Positions 11,701 through 22,426 of a stretch of DNA of 64,000 bases are shown here, piece after piece. The notes beneath the pieces are model-generated. The model worked only from the letters and a program-made list of their open reading frames with translations, did not search any database and was not told the DNA's origin. The stretch spans positions 372,001-436,000 of the forward strand of contig JAHYIO010000037.1 in assembly GCA_020543525.1 (NCBI GenBank), in the 5' to 3' direction. The position numbers and the translations under genes were made by a program. How positions within the stretch are numbered: position 1 is the first letter of the stretch; each line of letters begins with the position of its first letter. This DNA comes from Coriolopsis trogii (Eukaryota > Basidiomycota > Agaricomycetes > Polyporales > Polyporaceae).

Positions 11701-13431
11701 TTCCGCGTAAGTGGGTACGGGCATCATCTGGAGCTTGCTGCGTCGTGCACGCAGGAGAAGGCTATCTGGATGGCAGCAATCAATGACTCGCTTTCCGCGA
11801 AGCCGTCGTGGAGAAACGAGCCTTTCTCTAGTTTGCAAGGAGATGACAAGACTCCTCCATCCGCAACAGTGGTCGAGGAGACGCAGGAGCCCCCCATCGG
11901 CTTACCGACGATCCAATCGCATTCAGAACTGGAGAAGCCCAGCGAAAATGTTGATACTGCCGCTGGTCCGACCAATCCGGCTAAACTGAAGTATTCGAAG
12001 ACGATATCCAGGCTAGACGGGCTTGCGCTCAAGCATGACTTGCAAACACCGCCATCTTCGCTATCAGCAGCTCTCAGTCGCCGTTCGTCTACAACCTCCG
12101 TTAAGGCGTTCTTTTCCCCTATTTCCTTCGATTCGACACGCATACAGCGACTTTCGCTGCAGTCTCGGGCACATATCGACCACGGTCTGCACGACATCTT
12201 CTCCGAGTCCTGCCTAGCTGCTCGCGCTCAAGCGCAGATGCGAGGAGAAGATTTGTTTCAGTTGCGCGCCCCAGGAAGTGGGGGAGGGAGAAGGCAGGGC
12301 AGCGGCATGTCGCGCTCGAACTCGGGTCTCAGCATTGCAAGCGCAATGGGTCTGACGGCTGCCAAGAGGAAGTACGACATGGTGTCGCGCCGCAACCGCT
12401 CGGTTGACCTGGACATGCCCATGCCTCCTATTCCGCCTCTACCTGTGCACAGCGATAGTGCCGCGGGCGCACTGGAGACTAGTGTATTTGCCACAAGTTC
12501 CGGGTCTGGCTTCACCATGCGCGCGAAGTCCCTCGCGGTCCGACGACACCGGAATCAGCCCTCGTCCATTGCGCCCGCGATCTCGACGGCCATTGCGCAG
12601 ATGAACGCCGACAAACGAGGCCAGGTGAACGTTCGCAGCCCAGAGGCGTTGACTCTAGACTCCCCACAAGATGCATCGCACTGTTCCTCCGTATCGTCAG
12701 CCCTGCCTAGCCCTGTTGACTCTGCGCCTCTCCCTATCCCCGTCCCTGGAGCCTCGCCGAGCGGGACTCTGCGACAATCTGACGTATCCCCGCTGCGCAA
12801 CGGCAACGACGCTCCACCCAAACGCACGCGGTCAATGGTAGGAAACGTGCGCTCGTTCTTCCAACCTCCACGCGCAGACTCGCCCACGCCCACTGCCACT
12901 TCGTCTTCTGAGGCGGACCGGGCCTCGCCGTCACCCACACCACCCTCCGGTACCGACGGCTCGCCGGCCGAGTCGCCCAACGGCATTGTCAACTGGCTCC
13001 GACGCGGATCGATACGCCGGAGGACCTCACAGTCGTCCTCAACTCCTTCCAGCGTGAGCGTAGACGACCATTTGCAGTCTCATGACGTCAGGCGCCCGCT
13101 CCCCACACGGAATAGCACCGATGGCGTTACAGTTCGGAGTCCGGACTTCCTGGACTCTTTGCCCCTACCCCCACCCCGGAGGCCTGGGTCGAACAACCCG
13201 AGTCCGAAGAGACACCGGTCGCTCTTCGTGCCGTCCTCGCGCTCGCGAAACAGAAGCCTCAACCTCCTGGATCAATCGAAGGAAGAGATTATACCACCCG
13301 TACCGCCTCCACCTCCAGTGGCGACGACGGCCTCGACGACTCCTGCACTAACTGCACGGAAGTCTTTGAGGAACATCCTGCTCTTCCACCGATCCACATC
13401 CATGACGCCTGTGGACTCGTCTATCTCATGA
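8714..13431 (+). CDS. Rho guanine-nucleotide exchange factor (DH-PH), 1515 aa
   Basis: Exons 8714-9814, 9864-10478, 10547-11630 and 11684-13431 join in phase to 1515 codons plus stop. The first ~340 residues are Ser/Pro-rich and disordered. The DH (Dbl-homology) domain starts at about residue 342 with RYHALMELLSTEVGYLLDL and contains ELLKFHERFVDEL and the signature KPVQRICKYPLLL near residue 712. It is interrupted by two low-complexity insertions. A PH domain follows at roughly 865-970, split by intron 3 (VFLYAGGYCILAKV, HWFSFSAVEVVDV, YPYSFRVSGYGHHLEL). The long C-terminus is Ser/Pro-rich with basic clusters. DH domains catalyse GDP release from Rho-type GTPases at membranes, controlling actin and polarity. 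Which GTPase is targeted cannot be told. The next gene is another RhoGEF, facing it. Confidence 0.9.
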
Positions 13432-14032
13432 CTTCAAATGTTTCTTGTACCTTCATCATCCGCGCCTGTCACCTCACGCTCATGCACCTCACCATATTGT
13501 CCTTATCATCATACCATTCTCCCAGTGTACGCATATGCATATTTCAACATGAGAGCCCCTTCACCTCCACGTCGTTCCTTAGCACACCATCCGTATTTTA
13601 ACATTAAACATAACTGCGCTATCCCATCTAGTTACTAGTCCCCTCATCGCTTGTCTCTTGTCGGCATGCTTTCCTTGTCTTGTCTCTAGATCTCGCAGCC
13701 AATGCGAGCTGCTTCAAGATTCGTCCAATTCATACGAGACCCAGAAACATACACGATTCCAGCTTTGTGACGGGTTCGTCGCTGTGTGATTAAGACACCA
13801 AGAGATCAACCACTAGGAGTCGTCAGATAATTATAATTGATCCACAAAAAGCGCAACCGCGCCAGGAGGTCCGCAGATCTACAGTACATGTATAGATCCA
13901 GCAACTGATGATGCATCGTATCGTAAAGGCAACATATACAAGTGGGGTCGGCAACAGTCTCGACAACGCTCAGGGGAGCAATCCGTGCTCCCGCAGGATT
14001 GTGGCCCAACTGCAAGTGAAATTCCCGGTCAG
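13432..14032. other. Shared 3' region between two convergent RhoGEF genes
   Basis: About 600 bases between the two stop codons, T/A-richer than the genes, with no supported coding frame. It should hold both 3' UTRs and polyadenylation signals. Confidence 0.6.
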
Positions 14033-17000
14033 TCACCTGAATCCTGCCTGTCCTAGCAGATGAACCACGTACTGTTCCTGCTGCAACGACAGCTCCGCTA
14101 TCCGTGTCTTGAGTTGTCTAGAACGGGCGGGGCACATGTAAGCCACCCGAGTCTGCAATTGGCGTGGATTTAGTACGTACGAGTTCTCCTGCTCGACTCT
14201 AGCTTTCGCCTGTTGCGCGTCCCTCACTTTCCTCGTCATCGCAGCCCACGCGTCGTCGTCCGGTAGATGCGCCACATCATACATTGCATCAAGCTCGTCG
14301 TTGAAATACTGGCACGAAGAATACTGCGTAAGCCCTGATCTGGGACAGTGCACGGTGAAGATTTACCTGATAGAGCTCGTTTACTTCCGCCTGGGAGTTT
14401 TGGAGCAATTCACTAACGGCCTCATACTGCCGCTTCCAGCTATGTGCGCCCTGGCCTGTCTTCACAAGCTCGTCCGTTCGCTGAGAAGGCATCGAAGATG
14501 TCAGCCAAGCGACAACCGTTGTGTACAGTGTGTTACTCACCTCTCTCAAGAGCTGCATGAGGTGCTTGATGTCTGAGACCACGTTCTCGTGGCTTCTAGC
14601 CGCCTGTTCCAGTGCTTGTTCCGCTTCGTCGACAAGACCGTCAATGGTAGGCGCAAGGTCGTCTGACTGGGAATTCCGAGAGGTGCTGTTCGAGAGCAGA
14701 CTTGACGAAGAAGTAGTTGCCTCAAACATCGTATGGACACGAGGGCGGGTCTTAGTCGCACCGCCGCGCTCGCCTCCGCTCCCGCTGCTGCCTTCGCCTA
14801 TGCGCTTACCAATAGCCTGAAGCATCTCCTCTCGCCGTGCCATGGCTTCTCGAGTCTATGCCGCACTAAGTATATGCTCGCTGATCACCCTTCCGTAACA
14901 TACCATAGCAGGAGAAGTTGGCCGCTGAGGCAACCGTTTGACCGGAGAGCCTGGTCTCGTCTCCCAGGTTGCTACTGCGGCCCGAACGGGCGACGAGCTT
15001 GTTAGCTTCTGTGTCTCGAGCTTCATTCTCCTTACGACCCTATGCGAGGACTCGATCTATCGGATCAAGATGTCAGTCGTGCCCTTCAAGAGCAATTGTA
15101 GTCTGGCTTACATCAGCCTTCGTAACATCCAACGCATGCTTGATCCTCTCTTCGAACGCATCCAGGTCGACTTCGTCCTCTAGCTTCAACGGTTTAATCG
15201 CCCGCTGCGCAGACACCCGCCTCGTCCTCGCACTCGAGAACGCCCCCTTCCCAATTGGAGAGGGACGACGTACAAGGGAATTCTTCCGTGGACCAGGTAC
15301 CGAGGACCCCGACGCGGAGAGCGACGACGCAGAGGGGTTCGTCCGCACTGAGGGCCTCTTCTTGAAGGATAGCGGCTCTACTATGCTCGGGGGCCTTGCA
15401 GATTCCGCGCTTGCGCTCTCCGTCGATGTCGAGGCCCGAGGTGTCACGTCGCTGTTGAGGAAGCTCGATGGCTCGAACGGCTGGCGTTTGCTCCGCGGAA
15501 TCGGTGTCTTCGGATTCGACGTTCGTGTGGGCGTGACCGGGAATGGTGTGTTAACCAGAGTCAGCTCCATATCAGTGTCAAGGGTCGGAAGATGATGAGG
15601 ACCAATATTGGGGCTCGCTGGAGGTAGAGGAGAAGGACTGCGAGGCCCCATAGGATGGCGATCAGAGATCATGGAGTTCCGGGAAAGCGGCCTTGTCTGA
15701 CTCTCGGATAAGTTGGAGTTCCGGGAAAGTGGCCTCATTTGGCTCTCAGAAAGAAAAGAGCTGCGAGAACCAGGCCTAGCATCGCCATCAGGGGAGCCAG
15801 GGCTCATTGAAAGAGCACGGTATGTAGGCGTAATAGTCCGCGCAACGCTCTGCTCGTCATAGTCGTAGTCTTCCGGATCCGGAAGCGACCTTGAGTTGCG
15901 GGACAGTCTAGACTGAGTGCGCAGAGAAGGCGGTGGTTCATCTTTCCTGGTGATCAGCAATGCCCCCTAGCCATATTCATGATCAGATGTATTACCTTCG
16001 TATATCGTGTCTTCCATTTGCTCTTGGATCGCAGCAGAATCGTACTCATTTCCGTTCTGGTTCTGACTATTCCGGCGAGCTAGCTCGAGTCGCTTAGCGA
16101 GATCGCGTTCCGAGTCGTCAACCGTCATAGCAGTGCTCGACAAGGACCTCGCTCTCTGATACACCTGCTTCATATGTGAGTTCGAATTTGGGAGTGAGGA
16201 GGACGGTTGCAGATCGTCGTCATCACTGCCAGTCTCGTCTCCCCGATCGTTCATGAAAGGGGATTTGGCACGCTTAACAAGCTTCTTCGCGCGCGACAGC
16301 GAACGCGCTCTGGAGTTCCTGCTGTTGTTGGATATCGAGGACGGCCGAGACCCGTCGTCCAGGGACGTTGCCGCGGTCGTCGACGAACTGTGCGACCAGC
16401 CAGTCATGCTACTCCCTGCAGTGCTGCTAGTGAGCGTGGAGCTGCGGGAGTCGTTCGTGCGCGAGCGACGGTGGCCATTGATCGAGCCACCGAAAAAGTC
16501 TCCCATAGCCGAACCCGGCCGTGCTCCGAACAGGTTGCGTGAAATGACGTCGAGGCCAAATATCGCTGCACGGGAACGCGAGGCGGTCGGCGTTGTCGGG
16601 CGAGACACAGCGTTCGTCTTGAACTTGAACAAACCATATTGATGAACTGTAAGAGGCGGGTCAGCTCATATTGGGGAGAGCATCCACTCTGTTCTTACTG
16701 GTCTGAACGATGCGTTCCGGGATGCGGGTCGTCTGCATAATATCTTCCTCAGGCTCATCCTCGTAACTGGACGTCACGTTATATCGCGCGAGTTCGCCAG
16801 CCATCGGCTGCACTCTGACGACAACGTATGGACCGTCGCGATCTCCGAAAGGTATGGCGTCCGCAACCCCTTCGTGATCGATATGCATGACTATCTTTGT
16901 CTAAACGGACGATTGTGTTATGCGATGTCCACAGCGCAGAAAGATTCGCACAGACCTTCTTAGGTTCTTGCATGAACGCCATCCGTGTGTATACGTTGAA

Positions 17001-18833
17001 GTACGTTCGCGCTGCAGTGACGTAGCCGCCCCTATTTTCCACTTCGAACTCTTCCCCGCGGAGGACGATCGACCTCTCCGATCGCGTACGGAACCGCGCT
17101 TGGGTCGCCCATAGATTGCCAAGGAATCGCTGCTTCTCCTTTTCCGTACGTGTAGGATCGAGGTAAACTGGAGCGGGAGGAAATACCACAGAGAGAGCGC
17201 GAAATTGACGCCCTCCCCAGCGCTCTGATTGGTCGGACAGAGCGCTCTCCAGGAAAAGATGCATGTCTGGTTAGTGCACAGAGGAGTCGGACGAGACGTT
17301 GAGTAACGAAGGATCTATTCAGGGTATTGATATGTGACACACCGGCTCCGCCAACGTCTGTGGCCACTACATCGGTAATGTCTACAACACCTTTGCACAC
17401 AAGCCCGCTCTTCCGCATACTTGCGGGCAAGATACTGCCCTTCGCGATCTTGTCCAATTGATCGAGACCTGCGGCCGATCTGCCACTCTTCTCGCTTGGA
17501 CGCTTCACGATCATGAGCTTATCGTTGAAGAGGAAGAGCGTGCAATGCAGTGTGTTAGAGTTACCGGATCCACTGGACGAAATGGGGGAATACGGGTCTG
17601 GAGGTATTATATCCTGGACATCTATGCAGTCAATGAGATGACGGGAGTTCGAAATAAGCTGGTAGGGGAAGTCATCGACCGAGGTCGACAGAGCGTGCAT
17701 GATCGCCATACGCTTCGTCTCCTCGTCGGTCTCCGCTTTCGCAATATCACTTGCGTATACGATAGCCTCCTCAAGCGGTTTGCGTTGTGGGTGATTCATG
17801 GCCATATGCTTGAGCATGGTATTGAACATGAGCGTGTATCGGGGGATGCGTTGCCAGGGCTCTGCGAGTATCTCCCGCAAGCCAAACCTATTCCTCGAAT
17901 CTGCGGCTGTGGAGTATTTGACACGCTATCCGGCAGTGAGACCGTATGCGGGGAAGGCAATCGAGCGCAAATAGGACTGACCTCGATGAACTCGGAAAAT
18001 CGGGAGTTCTTCTTGACCTCGTGTTCAAAGAGCTTCTGTACTTCCTCGTGCTTGGAGAAGTAGGTCTTGTAGGTCTCGAATCCTTGCAAATCTCTGAAGT
18101 GCTTCAACGCGACATCACCAACTCCCAGACCGTTTTCCTCCATTCTCTCCAGGTCCGCAAGGAATGCCTCGTTGACGGGCAGCAGCTGGTCTACATTGCC
18201 AAAGATGGCCTTAGCTTCGTAAGTACCAAGGATTGCAGTGTTCTTGTTCTTGGAGAAATTGCGTAGAGGGTCCGCGTACTCTGTCTTGAGTATTCGAAGT
18301 TTCTTGACGTAGCTACGTTCCGTGGTGAGAAGTTCTTTCGTGATGTCCGCGAGAGCGGAGGTGTTGGTCATTGCTCGCCTGCGCGATGCCTGTGCAGTAA
18401 CGCGAACACTGGTTGAACTCAGCATGCGAGTGAGACGAACTCTCAGACGTACTGCGCGAGTCATCGCTGAACCGTCCAGTGATGGGGTAGCTTGCGTTGA
18501 TGATGGTAACAGGTCCATGCTCTCTCCCAGCGACGCAATGAGGTCCTTGACATCTGAAAAGAGCAGATTGTGTGAGACACTCATTCTGTTGACCACACGC
18601 ACCCTCTGATCTTTCCCAACTCTACCCCTCCGTTCATACACATGCACAGCCACGTCAAATCATGGAAACATACCTTGAGGAAGCTCACGACCGCCCTCTG
18701 TGCCCTCAACAACCACTCCACAGAAGAAGACGCGTCTTGTGAAGTTGGAATTGGCCGACCTGGGCTTCGGGCGGGGAACGTGCTCATCGTCGATCGCAAG
18801 CGGAACGACCTTGCGGGGAGACTGGAGAGCCAT
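14033..18833 (-). CDS. Second Rho guanine-nucleotide exchange factor (DH-PH plus coiled coil), 1356 aa
   Basis: Twelve exons join in phase from an ATG at 18831-18833 to a stop at 14033-14035: 18674-18833, 17982-18553, 17343-17925, 16956-17266, 16699-16900, 15996-16646, 15112-15941, 14904-15030, 14541-14848, 14367-14480, 14181-14308 and 14033-14117. The DH domain starts near residue 122 (LADITKELLTTERSYVKKL) and includes FGLREILAEPWQRIPRYTLM. A PH-like domain follows (CTLFLFNDKLMIVKRPS, GVVDITDVVATDVGG, LFLESALSDQSERW). The middle is a long Ser/Arg-rich disordered region with a repeated PLSRNS motif. The last ~200 residues form coiled coils (EEMLQAIGKRIG, EAEQALEQAARSHENV, RIAELSLQQEQYVVHLL). 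It should activate a Rho/Cdc42-type GTPase; the coiled coil probably serves dimerisation or targeting. One small acceptor (GAAAG, at 15942) is non-ideal. It is not an obvious recent duplicate of its neighbour. Confidence 0.88.
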
Positions 18834-19116
18834 GACGGCGGCGGGAACCAGAGACACAAGGTACTAGCAAGGAGATCGAGGGCGATAAATAAATGGCGGC
18901 GGCGGCGGCGGTGGGGACACGAGTGGGGAGGATGGACGGGGGTCCAAGTGGCACGGTAAGCTGTGCGTGCTCAACCAAACATCCTCAGGGCGCTTCCCCA
19001 TTTGGTCCGTGTTCGTTCTCCGTCACGTGAGCGTGTCTCCCTCCCGAAACAGAACAAGGGACGTCGCGAATATGATTTACAGCGTACATTGAACATGAAG
19101 CAGCCTCCTCGCGTCG
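18834..19116. promoter_or_regulatory. Promoter and leader of the second RhoGEF, with a GGC repeat
   Basis: This short region lies between the start of the second RhoGEF and the stop of the Reb1-like gene, both on the minus strand. It contains a (GGC)5-type microsatellite at 18895-18911 in the probable 5' leader. No TATA box was identified. Confidence 0.4.
18895..18911. repeat. GGC trinucleotide microsatellite
   Basis: Five GGC units plus GG lie about 65 bases upstream of the RhoGEF start codon, read as GCC on that gene's strand. Such repeats may vary in length; there is no evidence of function. Confidence 0.85.
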
Positions 19117-21652
19117 TCATCCAGTAGCTCCTGCAATAGTCCCTGGACCACTGCTAGGCCCAGCCTGAGGTTGTGTCTCCATGTCGTCGACATCGTACAC
19201 AGCCTCGGCGCTCAGATACTTGCTCTTCTTCTTGCGACCAGATGACGAAGGTGGCGGCGATTGTGCCTTCTTCGTCTTCAGTATTTCCATTATCTCTGCA
19301 AGATCCGTTAGCCGTCCTCCTGGCAACGGGGAGACAATCCAGTCCGTTTACCAGTATGAGACATCTCCTCGAAGCCCTTAATGCTTCGCTTCATTGTCAG
19401 CCAGCGTCTCTGCAACGAATGTGCACTCCAGATGTTCCAGTTCTCGTCTGGGAGCATCTTCCAGTCGATTTCAGTATCGTCGCGAACGTTCATGGAATCG
19501 ACCCTGTACAGAATATGTGATCTACGGCCCCAAAATCTCATCAAACCCGCAACGTACTTGTGGACAAGAATGTATGCGTCCATCGCGCTCCAACGCGGCC
19601 GTTCTCCGGTGTTTTTTATCTGCGGTGCAAGAGAATCCGTCCTACCCGTCGGTTAGTCAAGAACAACGGAGTGATCGCCGCCTTGTGTCCTCACCACTTG
19701 ATTCTGCATTGTTGTCGACCGCGTTTTCCGCCCATCCGTTGACTCACGACGCCCCAGAAGATATCGTTGTCGATGTCTTTGCCTTGATCTACCGTCATTT
19801 CCGTGACGATCTTTGTCAGTTCTTCCTCCTCTTCTTTAGACCACGTCCCTGCGAAGACTCGATAAACAACATAGCTCACACACAGGAGAAATCACGCTGC
19901 CTACCAGTACGTCGGATTTCACGATCCTGGAGATGGTTGCGGTACCTATCACGACAGTCTGACGCAGACCTTTGCACTATATCGCTGATCTTCTCCCAAG
20001 ATTGGCCCAGCTCTCGGACAGACCTATTGCTCGTGAGCTTTTTGTGAAGGAGCGGACGTCGCCTGGTGCCAACTTACTGGAGTAATAAGTCATCCTCGGT
20101 CTTTGTCCACGTTCCCTTGCCACCGAAAGGATGTCTTGCTCGCCTAACATGGTGATAAACCGCAATGATAGGTCGTAGCGGGACAGATGATGCTGCACGA
20201 CGTATGTGAACGCCTAGGCTGGAGCGATTCCCTGGGATACTCACTGATCTCCGACCAGAAGGATTCATGTCCTTTCTCCTTCCCGAGCTTGTTAGAGAAA
20301 ATGATCTGGTCAAGCTCTGCCTGGGATAAACCTTTGTTCTAACGAGCAACGAGGAGACGACCTGAGCAAAACCGCAAAGCTGAGGAGGATTTACCCACCA
20401 CCCGATAACGCTCAATAGCTGCATTGAGCTGTGCATCTTCCGTCGCAGAGAACTTCCCCTTCTTGTACACGAGGCCTTTGCATGCAATGCATTAGAGAAG
20501 TCCGTTTGGTTTCGTAAAAGTCTCACCTTCAGTCCTCACCAGCTCAGCGAGCTTCGCTGGGTTCATCCATACGTTCGCTAGCATATGCGCATGGTCGGGA
20601 TTGTCGTGCTGCAACGGCGCGGGAGCCGCGTTCAGCTCCGAACCCGCACCTCTGCCCTTCTTCTGCTTCGGCGGCCGACCCAAGATCGCTTCAGACCTAA
20701 CCGGCTGCTGCTGCTGCAAAGGCAAGCCCTGCGGAGGCTGAGGGCCCGGCACGAACATCGGCGGCGCGTTGAGCTGCACATTTGCAGCAGCAGCAGCCTC
20801 GCCCAACGTCTTCAGAACCGTCACCACCTTCGAGATGTCAAACTCCTGCAGGCTCCGCAAGAGGTCCTCGCTCGACGCGAAGTTCAGATCGGGCAGGAGT
20901 GCGGTTGGATCTGTGAACGCAGGGAATGGCTGACCAGGGAGTGCGGAGTGCGCATGCGATGGGTGGCCTTGTGGGTTGACGAGCGGCGGCGGAGGTCCAG
21001 GGTAGCCATAGGGATTGAAGTCAGGATATGCCATGTACTGCTGCATGGCCTGGTCGAACGTCTGACTCCCTGGCGGCTGCTGACCAGCAGTAGCTGACGC
21101 TGCCGCGACCACAGCAGACAAGAAATCGGCAGAAGATGTCGCGAGATCCATGGGCGGCGCGGCTGGCTGCGCGAGAGCAGATGCGAGTCCTGGGATGGGC
21201 TGCGATGCGGCGGGCGCAGGCGCGAGGTCCTCCTGTGCGCGCTCCTTGCCCTTGTTTTTCTTCTTCTTCTTCGCAAGCGCAGACCCAGAGGCGGCGTCCG
21301 AGTGCGCACCCACTCCGGGTATGATCTGCTCATTTAGCGCAGAAGCCTCGCCCGACGCCCCACCAGCGATCTCCGGCGTGGTTGAAGCACTCGTAGTCGC
21401 AGGGTCTGCACTCACATTGCCAGAGCCTGATTCACCAGCGGCCGGATGCTTCTTGGACTTTTTCTTCTTCTTCACACCCCCGCCCTCTCCTTCACCAGGG
21501 TCCTGCTCTTCCTCGCGTTGGCGTTTCGATTTCTTGTGCTTCGCATTCGCATGAACGTGGGCAGAGGCAGCATCGTTTGCATTGCCAACGGCATGCTGAA
21601 GGGCACGCTGGATGTCGTCGGACAGCGATGTCACGGCTGCGGTCGAGGACAT
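19117..21652 (-). CDS. Reb1/TTF-I-type Myb DNA-binding protein
   Basis: About nine exons join in phase from an ATG at 21650-21652 to a TGA at 19117-19119; the first is 20527-21652. The N-terminal ~380 residues are disordered, with two lysine tracts (VKKKKKSKKHP, AKKKKKNKGKE) and Ala/Pro/Gln-rich parts. The conserved part follows: an N-terminal module (LVYKKGKFSATEDAQLNAAI, AELDQIIFSNKLG, FWSEI, VPLRPIIAVYHHVRRARHPF) and Myb repeats (GTWTKTEDDLL...LGQSWEKISDIVQRSASDCR; TGTWSKEEEEELTKIV...QQCRIKW). A typical C-terminal block comes next (WNIWSAHSLQRRWLTMKRSI). This is the layout of fungal Reb1 and metazoan TTF-I, which bind rDNA terminators, stop RNA polymerase I, arrest replication forks and also act at RNA polymerase II promoters. 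The protein should be nuclear or nucleolar. The name is by family resemblance. Confidence 0.85.
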
Positions 21653-22426
21653 CTGTCGGGGGCGCGCGAGTGTGGATCGTGACGCGGTGCTTTAGGGCGG
21701 GTCAGGAATGTAGATGAGGGGAGGCAAGTTCGCGTCAAGCGCCCCTTCCGGTCATGGACCCGCCCATTGGCTTACGTCACCAGCGCTAGTAGGCTTCGCA
21801 TGGGCCTGTTCTGTTCTCCATAGGCCGCGGCCAGAGTCCAAGACTGGTTTGTCTCCCCTCTAGAGGCAGACGACTGAGGGACCGATTGTATGGGGGTAGG
21901 CAGATATCAATATCGGTGGACGTGAGGGGAGAGTGGTGAACTGGGAAAGTTGACGAATGCATGCTATTGATATACAGGTAGAAATAATAGAATTCCCAAC
22001 ATCGGGACTCGGGTTGAAGACAGAAACAAGACATATCATCGTACAAAAAGATCTGGGGAAACATCATTGGACAGCCATCGCGACTCGTGAGCAACTAGTA
22101 AACGAACTAAATGGATATGAAGGGAAGAGGGGGAGACAAGAGGAATGGATACTACAATCGAGGCTGGGCGCTGAGGATCGAACCCACGCGATGGCCTAAT
22201 GTGAAAGGAGACAAACCAGGGCAACGTGAACGTCGAGCACCCGCTCTCCTATCACCTGTAGACCTCTTGATGATACAAGACAAGTTAAACTTGAGACATC
22301 AGGATGTCCATAGGCTTCAGATTGCGATGTATGCATGTATCAGACCTCCAACATCGATTGAAAATTTATCCTTTACTCAGAGCATACCACCCATGTAACA
22401 CAGTGCATCCTACGAATCAGACCACT
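21653..22426. other. Intergenic region with a tRNA T-arm-like motif
   Basis: This holds the Reb1-like promoter and the 3' region of the aminotransferase gene. On the minus strand near 22162-22186 there is a GGTTCGATCCT motif like a tRNA B box, but I could not fold an acceptor or D arm around it. No supported gene. Confidence 0.4.

Noticed and set aside
22162..22190. A tRNA gene on the minus strand
   Set aside because: The B-box-like motif is good, but the T stem has a mismatch and no acceptor strand or D arm pairs at the right distance, even allowing for a long variable arm.
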